Source: Nocardia altamirensis NBRC 108246 (GTDB taxonomy: Bacteria; Actinomycetota; Actinomycetes; Mycobacteriales; Mycobacteriaceae). Taken from it: 46,420 nucleotides of DNA. The first letter of the stretch is position 1. Each line of letters begins with the position of its first letter. Under the pieces are notes generated by a model. That model worked only from the letters and a program-made list of their open reading frames with translations. It was not told the origin of the DNA and did not search any database. Below, in pieces: positions 7,847 to 16,371 of the stretch. The stretch lies in contig NZ_BDAY01000093.1 in NCBI RefSeq assembly GCF_001612685.1, forward strand, positions 1 to 46,420. Direction: 5' to 3'. Made by a program: the position numbers and the translations under genes.

Positions 7847-9223
7847 TCAGAACCGCCACCGCGTCAGTGCGGCAAGCTCTTCCGGGCTGGTGTCCCGGTA
7901 GCGTTCGGCCTCGGCCTTGCGCACGGTGAGCAGCGCGTCATGCAATTCGAGGCCCATCGCCTCGACCAGGATCGCGGAGTCGGCCAGCCGGTCGGCCGCC
8001 TCGGCAGGCTTGGTCGGCAGCCTGCGGACCCCGGAGATCATCAGCTGTTCGGCGTCGAAAGTGACTGGGTCGCCCGTGATTTCGGCGGGCAGCCGCAGGC
8101 CTTCCGCGACCCCGGCGAGGCCGGCGGCGATGACCGAACCAACGATCAGATACGGATTCCCGGTCGCGTCGAAGCATTTGACCTCGGCGTTGGCCGCCGA
8201 CTCCTCGGTGCCGCGCACCCCGGTGACGAAACGCAGTGCCGCCTCACGGGTTTCCCGGCCCCAGCATTGCCAGACGCCTGCCCAGCGCGACGGCACCAGC
8301 CGCAAGAAGCTTGCTGGATTGCCGGCACCCACCGCGACCAACGCGGGCAGTTCGCGCAGCACGCCTGCCAGGAATGCCTCGCCCGCCGGGCGCATGCCAT
8401 ACGGGCCGTCGCCTCCGGCGAGGAGCGGTCCACCGTCGTCGTGCACCGAAAAGTGCAGGTGCGCACCGGATCCGGTACCGCCTGGCTCGAGGCATGGCGC
8501 GAGCAAGGCGCGCCATCCGTACTGCAGGCTGATCTGCCGGATGGTGTGCCGCACCAGCACCGCGTCGTCCGCGGCGCCGACCGGATCGGACGGCTGCACC
8601 GACAGCTCCAGTTGGCCGGGGGAGTACTCCGGATGGAACTGGTCGACCAGGATGCCCTGCCGATCCAGCACCGCGACCAGCTCGCGTGCGTAGTCGGCGA
8701 CCTGCCCGAGGCGAACCATGCCGTACGCGGGGCCGTGCACGGCGGGGACGAAATCGGTCGTACCGTCTTGTCCGACAGCCCATTCGGTCTCGAAGGACAT
8801 CGACAGCCGAAGGCCTGCTTGCCGCGCCGCCTCGGCCTGCCTGGCCGCGAAGCGCCGCTGGCAGGCGACGAAGGGCGTGCCGTCCTGGGTGTACTTGTCG
8901 GCAGGCGCCCAGGCCCAACCGGGTTGGCAGGCAAGCTCGGTCAGCATCGAGAGGTCGGGCACCAGCCGCAGATCGCCGTCGGGTCCGCCGAGATACTTGC
9001 CGGTCGTCATCAGATCGTCGAAGGAGAAGGTCTCGAAGCAGGGCGACACCCCGATGCCGGACCGCGCCGCCTGCGCGATCTGGCGCATCGGCACCGATTT
9101 CACCCTGGTGATCCCGGCGTTGTCGACGAAGGTCAGCGCGACGATGTCGGCGTCTAGCCTGCCGATCAATGCTGCGTTGTCGTCGTCGGACGGTATGCGC
9201 TCCGGCATGGTTGGCATGAGCAT
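7847..9223 (-). CDS. glnA3: Glutamine-synthetase-like gamma-glutamyl ligase (GlnA3-like)
   Basis: An ATP-dependent ligase of the glutamine synthetase fold, about 458 residues. An N-terminal beta-grasp region (DADIVALTFVDNAGITRVKS) is followed by catalytic motifs FETEWAV, GSGAHLHFSV, NPASFLRLVPSRWAG and ECKCF-type EVKCFDATGNPYL. It diverges from housekeeping GlnA and more closely resembles the GlnA3/FluG class, whose characterised relatives glutamylate amines or polyamines rather than ammonia. Three closely spaced ATGs (9223, 9217, 9208) compete and none has a clear ribosome-binding site; 9223 is chosen as the outermost. The amidohydrolase gene follows directly. A gamma-glutamylation pathway for an amine is the likely context. 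Confidence 0.86.
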   Translation of the reverse strand: MLMPTMPERIPSDDDNAALIGRLDADIVALTFVDNAGITRVKSVPMRQIAQAARSGIGVSPCFETFSFDDLMTTGKYLGGPDGDLRLVPDLSMLTELACQPGWAWAPADKYTQDGTPFVACQRRFAARQAEAARQAGLRLSMSFETEWAVGQDGTTDFVPAVHGPAYGMVRLGQVADYARELVAVLDRQGILVDQFHPEYSPGQLELSVQPSDPVGAADDAVLVRHTIRQISLQYGWRALLAPCLEPGGTGSGAHLHFSVHDDGGPLLAGGDGPYGMRPAGEAFLAGVLRELPALVAVGAGNPASFLRLVPSRWAGVWQCWGRETREAALRFVTGVRGTEESAANAEVKCFDATGNPYLIVGSVIAAGLAGVAEGLRLPAEITGDPVTFDAEQLMISGVRRLPTKPAEAADRLADSAILVEAMGLELHDALLTVRKAEAERYRDTSPEELAALTRWRF

Positions 9224-9261
9224 CAACGATAGTCGGCCGAGTCGTTCGGGGGAGCGGTGTT

Positions 9262-10140
9262 TCAGTTCGCGGCGAGCGCGGCGGTGATCTCCGCGCTCGT
9301 CGGTATCGAACTGCTCGCCCCGAGCTTCGTCGTCGCCAGTGCTCCGGCGGCGGCCGCCCAGGTCAGCGCCCATTCGGGCCCACGATGCCAGGCGGCGGCC
9401 AGCGCGCCGGTGAAAGCGTCACCCGCACCGGTGGTGTCCACCACCTCGACGCGCAGGCTCGGCTGCGACAGCTCCGTGCCGTCGGGTCCGCGGTAGGTCA
9501 CGCCGTCCCCGCCCCGCGTCACCACCACATGGTCGATCGCAGCAAGATCCGCGCCCAACTCCGCGGCCTCGCCTGAATTCACCACCGCCACATCAACATT
9601 CGCCAACAGCTCGGCGGGGAGACGCTGCACCGGCGACGGGTTGAGCAGCACCGTCGTGCCGTTCGCCCTGGCATGCCGCGCCGCCGCCGACACGGTGTCG
9701 AGCGGAATCTCCAACTGGCACAACAGAATATCGGCAGCCGCGATGATGTCGAGATCATCCTCGGTGAGCTCGGTCAGCCGTGCGTTCGCACCACCGACCA
9801 CGATGATGGTGTTCTCGCCGCCGCTGTCCACCACGATCGAGGCGATTCCGCTCGGCCCGTCCACGGTCCGCAGCCGCCGCACGCCAACCCCGGAATCGGT
9901 CAGCACTCGCCGCAGTTCGCCCGCGAAGACGTCGTCACCGACCGCACCGAGGAATTGCACCGCGCCCCCGGCCCGCTGCGCGGCGATCGCCTGGTTCGAG
10001 CCCTTCCCACCGGGCACCATCGCGAATCCGGTGCCGAGCAAGGTCTCACCCGGCTCCGGCCGCCGCTCGGTGGTGGTCACCAGATCCATGTTGATGCTGC
10101 CGAGCACTGCGATCGCGGGAACGTCCGACTTTTCGGCCAT
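9262..10140 (-). CDS. rbsK: PfkB-family sugar kinase, ribokinase-like
   Basis: Phosphorylates a sugar, probably ribose, at the expense of ATP in the cytoplasm. The 292-residue protein is normal for ribokinase. It opens with LGSINMDLVTTTERRPEPGET, then carries the substrate-binding GGKGSNQAIAAQRAG signature. Near the C-terminus DTTGAGDAFTGAL contains the PfkB signature 2 with the catalytic Asp and anion hole. No ribose transporter or repressor gene accompanies it. The order DUF2510 gene then kinase, 11 bases apart, suggests co-transcription. The annotation as ribokinase rests on the GGKGSNQA motif; another nucleoside or pentose substrate is possible. Confidence 0.9.
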   Translation of the reverse strand: MAEKSDVPAIAVLGSINMDLVTTTERRPEPGETLLGTGFAMVPGGKGSNQAIAAQRAGGAVQFLGAVGDDVFAGELRRVLTDSGVGVRRLRTVDGPSGIASIVVDSGGENTIIVVGGANARLTELTEDDLDIIAAADILLCQLEIPLDTVSAAARHARANGTTVLLNPSPVQRLPAELLANVDVAVVNSGEAAELGADLAAIDHVVVTRGGDGVTYRGPDGTELSQPSLRVEVVDTTGAGDAFTGALAAAWHRGPEWALTWAAAAGALATTKLGASSSIPTSAEITAALAAN

Positions 10141-10151
10141 GTCGTCACACG

Positions 10152-10400
10152 CTAGTTGAGCGGCGGCTGGGTCTGTTGCGTCCACTGCCGCCCGTCGAAC
10201 CACCGGACGATGGCCGGGTTCGTCGGATCCGGGTACCACCCCGGCGCTGCGGTCTGCGGTGCCGGCGGTGCGGTAGTTCGGCGATCGGGCCGCAGAGCCA
10301 CCCCGACGACACCGGAAATTCCGACGGCGATGAAGGGCGATAGTAGGAATAGGAGGACGACGACCGCGACGACCAGATGTGGAACTGAAATCACTTCCAT
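10152..10400 (-). CDS. Small membrane protein with DUF2510 domain
   Basis: An 82-residue protein with one N-terminal membrane helix (about residues 8-36, Val/Leu-rich) and a C-terminal DUF2510 motif, PGWYPDPTNPAIVRWFDGRQWT. That motif is a short tryptophan-rich module common in actinobacterial membrane proteins. The helix probably leaves the DUF2510 part at one membrane face, but its function is unknown. It lies 11 bases upstream of the ribokinase gene and diverges from proA. Confidence 0.78.
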   Translation of the reverse strand: MEVISVPHLVVAVVVLLFLLSPFIAVGISGVVGVALRPDRRTTAPPAPQTAAPGWYPDPTNPAIVRWFDGRQWTQQTQPPLN

Positions 10401-10469
10401 ATGGGATCACGACTCTGGACGGTGCGCAGCGGTGGATTCGGTCCATGCCCGGGTCAGTAGGCTGTACCC

Positions 10470-11735
10470 ATGACGGTAGGAACGACGACCGGGCCGGATG
10501 TCCGCGAGGTGGTGCACGATGCCGCACGCAAGGCTCGCGTCGCGTCTCGGGTGCTCGCGCAGTTGACGACCGCGCAGAAGAACGAGGCACTGCACGCGGC
10601 CGCCGACGCGCTACTCGCCGCAGCGGACACCGTGCTGGAGGCCAACGCCGAGGACACCTTGGCGGCCAAGTCGGCCAACGTCGAGGACTCACTGATCGAC
10701 CGGCTGCGGCTCACCAAGTCCCGCATCGACGGCATCGCCTCCGGCCTGCGTCAGGTGGCCGCGCTGCCCGATCCGATCGGGACCGTGGTGCGCGGCTCGG
10801 TGCTGCCGAACGGGCTGGAAACGCGTCAGGTCCGGGTGCCGCTCGGCGTGGTCGGCATGGTGTACGAGGCCAGGCCGAACGTCACCGTCGACGCCTTCGG
10901 GCTCACCCTCAAGTCCGGCAACGCCGCGCTGCTGCGCGGGTCGTCCTCCGCGGCGCATTCGAATGCCGCGCTCATCGCGGTTCTGCGGGAAGCGCTTGTC
11001 GCACAGGACATCCCGGCCGACGCCGTGCAGCTGCTGCCGAGCGACGACCGGTCGAGTGTCACGCACCTGATCCAGGCCCGCGGCCTGGTCGACGTGGTGA
11101 TCCCGCGTGGCGGGGCAGGCCTGATCAACGCCGTCGTCCGCGACGCGACGGTGCCGACCATCGAGACCGGCACCGGCAACTGCCATGTCTACGTGCACGC
11201 CGCGGCCGACCTGGACATGGCCGAGCAGATCCTGCTGAACGCCAAGACCCGCCGCCCCAGCGTGTGCAACGCCGCCGAGACGGTGCTCATCGACGACGCG
11301 ATCGCGACCATCGCCGTGCCGAAGCTGATCGAGGCGCTGGAACGGCACGGCGTCACCGTGCACGGCGACCTGCCGGGCCTGGTGCCCGCGAACGACAAGG
11401 ACTGGGGCGAGGAATACCTCACCCTCGATATCGCGCTCAAGGTGGTCGACGGCCTGGATGCGGCCATCGACCACATCAACACCTGGGGCACCGGGCACAC
11501 CGAGGCCATCGTCACCGGTGAGCTGGCTGCGGCCCGCGCCTTCACCAGCCGGGTCGATGCCGCCGCCGTCATGGTCAACGCCTCCACCGCGTTCACCGAC
11601 GGCGAGCAGTTCGGCTTCGGCGCCGAGATCGGCATCTCCACCCAGAAGCTGCATGCCCGCGGCCCCATGGCACTACCGGAACTGACCTCCACCAAGTGGA
11701 TCGTGTGGGGCGACGGCCAGATTCGGCCCGTATAA
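10470..11735 (+). CDS. proA: Gamma-glutamyl phosphate reductase
   Basis: Second enzyme of proline synthesis: it reduces L-glutamyl 5-phosphate to glutamate 5-semialdehyde with NADPH. The 421-residue length matches ProA. The catalytic cysteine is in RPSVCNAAETVL (Cys266). Further family motifs are VGMVYEARPNVTVDAFGL, LLRGSSSAAHSN, VIPRGGAGLI, IETGTGNCHVYV and the C-terminal NASTAFTDGEQFGFGAEIGIST. proB is not adjacent. Downstream comes the MoxR gene, as in the mycobacterial order. The start at 10470 is ATG with no strong ribosome-binding sequence. Confidence 0.97.
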   Translation: MTVGTTTGPDVREVVHDAARKARVASRVLAQLTTAQKNEALHAAADALLAAADTVLEANAEDTLAAKSANVEDSLIDRLRLTKSRIDGIASGLRQVAALPDPIGTVVRGSVLPNGLETRQVRVPLGVVGMVYEARPNVTVDAFGLTLKSGNAALLRGSSSAAHSNAALIAVLREALVAQDIPADAVQLLPSDDRSSVTHLIQARGLVDVVIPRGGAGLINAVVRDATVPTIETGTGNCHVYVHAAADLDMAEQILLNAKTRRPSVCNAAETVLIDDAIATIAVPKLIEALERHGVTVHGDLPGLVPANDKDWGEEYLTLDIALKVVDGLDAAIDHINTWGTGHTEAIVTGELAAARAFTSRVDAAAVMVNASTAFTDGEQFGFGAEIGISTQKLHARGPMALPELTSTKWIVWGDGQIRPV

Positions 11736-11785
11736 GTAAAGGAGTGAGCGGCCTGCGCCGCTCGTCTCCGAAGGAAGGACTGCAC

Positions 11786-12670
11786 GTGGCCCCCAATCCC
11801 GAGACGCCCCAAGAGCCGATCTTCACCTCGGTCGATGATGTGATCGACAAGCTCGCGAGCACGGGCTATCTCGCCGACAAGGCCACCGCCACCTCGGTGT
11901 TCCTCGCCGACCGGCTCGGCAAGCCGCTGCTCATCGAGGGCCCGGCCGGTGTCGGCAAGACCGAGCTGGCGCGCGCGGTCGCCCAGACCTCCGGTGCCGA
12001 GCTGGTTCGCCTGCAGTGCTACGAGGGCGTCGACGAGGCGCGCGCACTCTACGAGTGGAACCACGCCAAGCAGATCCTGCGGATCCAGGCGTCGAGCGAA
12101 AATGACTGGGAAGAAACGAAAGCCGACGTTTTCACCGAGGAGTTCCTGCTCTCGCGGCCGCTGCTCACCGCCATCCGGCGCAGCGACCCGACGGTGCTGC
12201 TGATCGACGAGACCGACAAGGCCGACGTCGAGATCGAGGGTCTGCTGCTCGAGGTGCTGAGCGATTTCGCGGTGACCGTCCCCGAGCTGGGCACCATCAC
12301 CGCCACCCGCAAGCCGTTCGTGGTGCTGACCTCCAACGCCACCAGGGAGCTGTCCGAGGCGCTGAAGCGTCGCTGCCTGTACCTGCACCTGGACTTCCCT
12401 GACGAGGACCTGGAGCGCCGCATCCTGGCCAGCCGGGTGCCCGAGCTGTCCGCCGCGGTCGCCGCCCAGCTGGTGCGGATCGTGCACGTGCTGCGCGGCA
12501 TGCAGCTGAAGAAGCTGCCGTCGGTGGCCGAATCGATCGACTGGGGTCGCACGCTGCTCGCGCTCGGCATGCACGATCTGGACGACACCACCGTGCGGGC
12601 CACGCTCGGCGTCGTGCTCAAGCATCAGAGCGACCACCAGCGTGCGCTGGCCGAGCTGAAGCTGGCCTGA
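11786..12670 (+). CDS. MoxR-family AAA+ ATPase
   Basis: An AAA+ chaperone-like ATPase of the MoxR class, 294 residues. Walker A GPAGVGKT is at 52-59 and Walker B LLIDETDKAD at 138-147. A sensor-type ADP-contacting segment follows (VLTSNATRELSEALKRRC). MoxR ATPases typically act with a VWA-domain protein to remodel or activate a target enzyme, often inserting metal or cofactor. The VWA gene follows after four bases, which supports this. The GTG start at 11786 is set by AAGGAAGG a few bases upstream; an in-frame ATG at 11696 would overlap proA. It corresponds in position to Rv2426c. Confidence 0.93.
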   Translation: MAPNPETPQEPIFTSVDDVIDKLASTGYLADKATATSVFLADRLGKPLLIEGPAGVGKTELARAVAQTSGAELVRLQCYEGVDEARALYEWNHAKQILRIQASSENDWEETKADVFTEEFLLSRPLLTAIRRSDPTVLLIDETDKADVEIEGLLLEVLSDFAVTVPELGTITATRKPFVVLTSNATRELSEALKRRCLYLHLDFPDEDLERRILASRVPELSAAVAAQLVRIVHVLRGMQLKKLPSVAESIDWGRTLLALGMHDLDDTTVRATLGVVLKHQSDHQRALAELKLA

Positions 12671-12674
12671 ACCG

Positions 12675-14102
12675 ATGTCCGCGCGATCGATGCCCGCGGA
12701 GGTTCCGGAGCTGAGCGCACCGCATGGGCTGCCGGGCCACCTCGTCGGCTTCGTCGAAGCGCTGCGCGAGCGGGGCATTCCGGTGGGGCCATCGGAGACG
12801 GTGGACGCAGGCCGGGTGGTCACGGTGCTCGACCTGCTGGACCGCGAGGTGTTTCGCGAGGGCCTTGCCTGCGCGTTGTTGCGCCGCACCACGCATCGGG
12901 CGACCTTCGACGGGCTGTTCGATCTGTGGTTTCCGAGCGCGATCGGGCAGCGCAGCGCCGCCATCGACGAGGCGGAGATCCCGCGGACACCCTCGGGTGA
13001 GGTGGACATCGCGGCGCTGCGGGAACTGCTCGCGGAGCTGATGACCCAGGACGGGACCGAGGCGCAGCTCGACGCGTTGGCGGCCCAGATCGTCGAGGAG
13101 CTCGGTCAGTATCAGTCCGCGAGCCGGTCGTCGTTCTCGGCGTATCAGGCACTCAAAGATGTGCAGCCGCAGACGTTGCTTGCCAAGATCCTGGCCGGAC
13201 TGGTGGCCGGACCGGACGCCAGCGCGTTCGACACCGAGATCGCCAGAAGGTCTGCGCGGCAACGCATCGACGGGTTCCGCGCGTCGGTCGAGGCGGAGAC
13301 CCGGCGGCGGGTGGCCGAGCGGATCGGCCGCGAACGCGTGGCGAGCTATGCGGTGTCGCGTCAGTCCGAGGACGTCGACTTCCTGCGGGCCTCGGAATCG
13401 GAACTGATCGAGATGCGGCGCAGCACCCAGCGCCTGGCCCGCATCCTCGCCTCGCGACTTGCGGTGCGGCGCAGGCGTTCCCGGCGCGGCGAGATCGATC
13501 TGCGCAAGACCCTGCGCAAGTCGATGTCTACCGGCGGCGTGCCCATCGACCTGGTGAACCGCAAACCGCGGCCGGGGCGACCGGAGCTGGTGCTGCTGTG
13601 CGACGTGTCCGGCTCGGTCGCCGGGTTCAGTAACTTCACCCTGCTGTTGGTGAGCGCGTTGCGCGAACAGTTCTCGCGGGTAAGGATTTTCGCGTTCGTC
13701 GACCAGACCGACGAGGTGACCCGGTTCTTCGATCCGCGCACGCAGCTGGACAAGGCGATGGCCAGGATCTTCACCGAGGCGGGTGTCGTCGGCATGGACG
13801 GGCATTCCGACTACGGCAATGCGCTGGCCGGGTTCGCCAGGAACTACCCGGATGCCGTCACCAGCCGCAGTTCGCTGCTGATCCTCGGCGACGGGCGCAC
13901 CAACTACCGTGACCCCGAACTGGAGACGTTGCGCGCGCTGGTGCAGACCGCCAAGCACGCGCACTGGCTCAACCCGGAAATGGAAACGAACTGGGGTTCG
14001 GGCGATTCCGCTGCCGACAAGTACCGGCAGGTGATCGAGATGCACGAATGCCGCTCGGCCAGCCAACTGACCGCGGTGGTGTCGCGCCTGCTGCCGGTGT
14101 GA
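12675..14102 (+). CDS. VWA-domain protein (CoxE-like), partner of MoxR
   Basis: A 475-residue protein. The N-terminal part is helical (PGHLVGFVEALRERGIPVGPSE, as in CoxE-type proteins). A basic central region precedes the C-terminal von Willebrand A domain, whose MIDAS motif DVSGS at 310-314 is intact; FVDQTDEV and LGDGRTNYRDPE supply later metal/loop residues. It should bind a divalent metal and recruit substrate to the MoxR ATPase encoded four bases upstream. Position matches Rv2425c. The target is unknown; no CO-dehydrogenase-type enzyme is nearby. Confidence 0.92.
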   Translation: MSARSMPAEVPELSAPHGLPGHLVGFVEALRERGIPVGPSETVDAGRVVTVLDLLDREVFREGLACALLRRTTHRATFDGLFDLWFPSAIGQRSAAIDEAEIPRTPSGEVDIAALRELLAELMTQDGTEAQLDALAAQIVEELGQYQSASRSSFSAYQALKDVQPQTLLAKILAGLVAGPDASAFDTEIARRSARQRIDGFRASVEAETRRRVAERIGRERVASYAVSRQSEDVDFLRASESELIEMRRSTQRLARILASRLAVRRRRSRRGEIDLRKTLRKSMSTGGVPIDLVNRKPRPGRPELVLLCDVSGSVAGFSNFTLLLVSALREQFSRVRIFAFVDQTDEVTRFFDPRTQLDKAMARIFTEAGVVGMDGHSDYGNALAGFARNYPDAVTSRSSLLILGDGRTNYRDPELETLRALVQTAKHAHWLNPEMETNWGSGDSAADKYRQVIEMHECRSASQLTAVVSRLLPV

Positions 14103-14115
14103 GGAAGGAGCCGCG

Positions 14116-14457
14116 ATGGACGAGGCGGAACTGCTGAAGTATTGCCTGACGAAACCCGGTGCCTGGCAGGACGAACCGTGGGAAGGCGATGTGGTCGCCA
14201 AGGTGGGTGACAAGATCTTCGCGTTCCTCGGGGCGACCTCGGTGGGACTCAAATGCGGTCGCACCAGGGAAGAAGCCGACGAGCTCGTCCAGGTGTATCC
14301 GAACGCCGTGGCGGCCTCGGCCTATATCGGTCGATATGGCTGGAACACGGTGGCCATCGACGGCGCGATACCGGCCGACGAGCTGCGGGAGCTGATCGAC
14401 CTCTCCTACGACGCGATCGTCAGCAAGTTGCCGAAATCGCGACGGCCGACCGCCTGA
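14116..14457 (+). CDS. MmcQ/YjbR-family protein
   Basis: A 113-residue protein of the YjbR/MmcQ fold (CyaY-like, often labelled DNA-binding). Characteristic elements are LTKPGAWQDEPWEGDVVAKVGDKIF at the start, SVGLKCGRTREEADEL in the middle and GWNTVAIDGAIPADELRELIDLSYDAIVSKLPK at the end. GAGGAAGGAG just upstream gives a strong ribosome-binding site. It lies 13 bases after the VWA gene and is co-oriented with it. The biochemical role of the family is unsettled. Confidence 0.9.
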   Translation: MDEAELLKYCLTKPGAWQDEPWEGDVVAKVGDKIFAFLGATSVGLKCGRTREEADELVQVYPNAVAASAYIGRYGWNTVAIDGAIPADELRELIDLSYDAIVSKLPKSRRPTA

Positions 14458-14516
14458 CCTGCATCATCAGCGTTCGTTAAGCGAACCATTGGGCGCACGC
14501 AGCAGGATTGCCCACC

Positions 14517-16367
14517 ATGGTGGAGAGAACGCCGAACAGTGTGGCGGCGGTGGCGGACAGTTATTCGTTCCAGGTGGATCTACGGGGGATCGTCGACTTA
14601 CTCTCTCACCACCTGTACTCCAGTCCTCGGGTGTACCTGCGTGAGCTGTTGCAGAACGCGGTGGACGCCGTCACCGCGCGTGCCCAGCGAGACCGGCTGG
14701 CGCCCACCGCGATTCGCATCACCATCGACGAGACCGGGTTGCGGATCGCTGATCCGGGCGTCGGGCTGACCGAGGCAGACGTCCATCGGTTCCTCGCGAC
14801 GATCGGCCGGTCGTCCAAGCGTGACGACCTGGAAGGCGCGCGCCGCGAGTTCCTCGGACAGTTCGGCATCGGCCTGCTGGCTTGCTTCACGGTGGCCGAG
14901 ACGATCCGGGTGGTCACTCGGTCGGCCAACGATCCGTCGGCCGCGCCGGTCGAATGGGTGGCCGCTGCGGACGGCACCTACTCGGTGCGGGCGCTGGCGC
15001 CCAAGGATTTCCCCGAGCCGGGCACCACGGTGCAGCTGACGCCGCGCACCGGCGCCGAGTCGTGGTTCGCGCCGCGGCGGGTGATCGAGCTGGCCCGCGA
15101 GTTCGGCTCGCTGTTGCCGTACGCGGTCACCGTCGAGTCCGGTGGGGTCGTCGTGCCGATCACCGACGGTCCGCCGGTGTGGCGGCGTGACTATCCGTCC
15201 CAGGTCGAGCGCAGGGCCGCGCTGCTCGATTTCGGTGAGCGCACACTGGGATTCACCCCGCTGGACTTGATCGAACTCGACACGGACCTGGCCGGGGTGA
15301 GCGGCGTCGCGTATGTGCTTGCGCAGCCGGGCAATCCGGCCGAGAGCAGCGCGCACCGGGTCTACCTCAAGGGCATGTTGCTCGGCGACGCGGTGCGCGG
15401 GCTGCTGCCGGACTGGGCGTTCTTCGTGCGCTGCGTGATCGACACCGATTCGCTGCGCCCGACCGCGTCCCGTGAGGGCCTCTACGAGGACGAGCGGCTC
15501 TCCATCATTCGGGAAGTGCTCGGTGATCGGGTGCGTGACTGGCTCACCGAGATCGCGGCCGAGCAGCCGCAGCGGTTGGCCGCCTTCCTGGCGGTACACG
15601 CGCTCGGTGTCAAGGCGATGGCAACGCATTCGCCCGAGTTGTTCCAGATCATGATGCCGCACTTGACCTTCGAGACCACGGACGGCCGAGTGCCGCTGAC
15701 CGAGTTCGCCCGCAACCACCCCGTCATCCGGGTGACGACGACGGTGGAGGAGTTCCGTCAGGTGTCCTCGACCGCCTCGGCGCAGGGGATCGGCGTCGTC
15801 AACGGCGGCTACGCCTACGACCGCGAACTGGTGGCGTTGCTGCCGCAGCTGCTGCCCGGCGTCGAGGTCATCGACCTCGACGCGGCCACCATCACCGCCG
15901 CGCTCGACCCGGTCGACCCGGAGGAGGAGCTGGCGCTGACGCCGATCCTCGCACTCGCACGTGCCACCATGGATCCGCTCTCATGTGACGTGATTCTGCG
16001 TGCCTTCCACCCGGTTTCGGTGCCTGCGCTCTACCTGGACGGCCGGGCCGCACGCAACGAACGCACCAGGGCGGAGACGGCGATCGGCGCGAATGCGCTG
16101 TGGACCGAGATCCTGGACGCGCTCGACGCCGCCGCGCCGCGTGCCCAGCTGGTGCTCAACTACAACAGTCCGGTGGTGCGCAGGCTGACGCGCATCAGCG
16201 ACCCCGCCTTCCTCAAGACCGCAGTGGAATCGCTGTACGGGCAGGCCCTTTTGCTGACCCACCGCCCGCTGCGGGCGGCCGACACCGCATTGCTCAACCG
16301 CGCCTTCGGTGAATTCCTCAGTTGGGCAACACAACGCGCCGCGGGCGCCGGGGAAGAGACGGAGTAG
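14517..16367 (+). CDS. Divergent HSP90-family (HtpG-like) ATPase chaperone
   Basis: A 616-residue GHKL ATPase with HtpG-like architecture. The ATP lid elements are divergent but present: LRELLQNAVDA (Glu43, Asn47, Asp50), ADPGVGLT (Asp79) and GQFGIGLLA (114-122). In the middle domain, LRPTASREGLYED holds the conserved arginine that contacts ATP phosphate in HSP90. Much of the rest departs from canonical HtpG, and the C-terminal part (about 450-616) is not recognisable as the standard dimerisation domain. ATG at 14517 is used, with CAGGA upstream; a TTG at 14508 is possible. The TPR-like gene starts four bases after its stop, suggesting a dedicated partner. Confidence 0.9.
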   Translation: MVERTPNSVAAVADSYSFQVDLRGIVDLLSHHLYSSPRVYLRELLQNAVDAVTARAQRDRLAPTAIRITIDETGLRIADPGVGLTEADVHRFLATIGRSSKRDDLEGARREFLGQFGIGLLACFTVAETIRVVTRSANDPSAAPVEWVAAADGTYSVRALAPKDFPEPGTTVQLTPRTGAESWFAPRRVIELAREFGSLLPYAVTVESGGVVVPITDGPPVWRRDYPSQVERRAALLDFGERTLGFTPLDLIELDTDLAGVSGVAYVLAQPGNPAESSAHRVYLKGMLLGDAVRGLLPDWAFFVRCVIDTDSLRPTASREGLYEDERLSIIREVLGDRVRDWLTEIAAEQPQRLAAFLAVHALGVKAMATHSPELFQIMMPHLTFETTDGRVPLTEFARNHPVIRVTTTVEEFRQVSSTASAQGIGVVNGGYAYDRELVALLPQLLPGVEVIDLDAATITAALDPVDPEEELALTPILALARATMDPLSCDVILRAFHPVSVPALYLDGRAARNERTRAETAIGANALWTEILDALDAAAPRAQLVLNYNSPVVRRLTRISDPAFLKTAVESLYGQALLLTHRPLRAADTALLNRAFGEFLSWATQRAAGAGEETE

Positions 16368-16371
16368 CACG

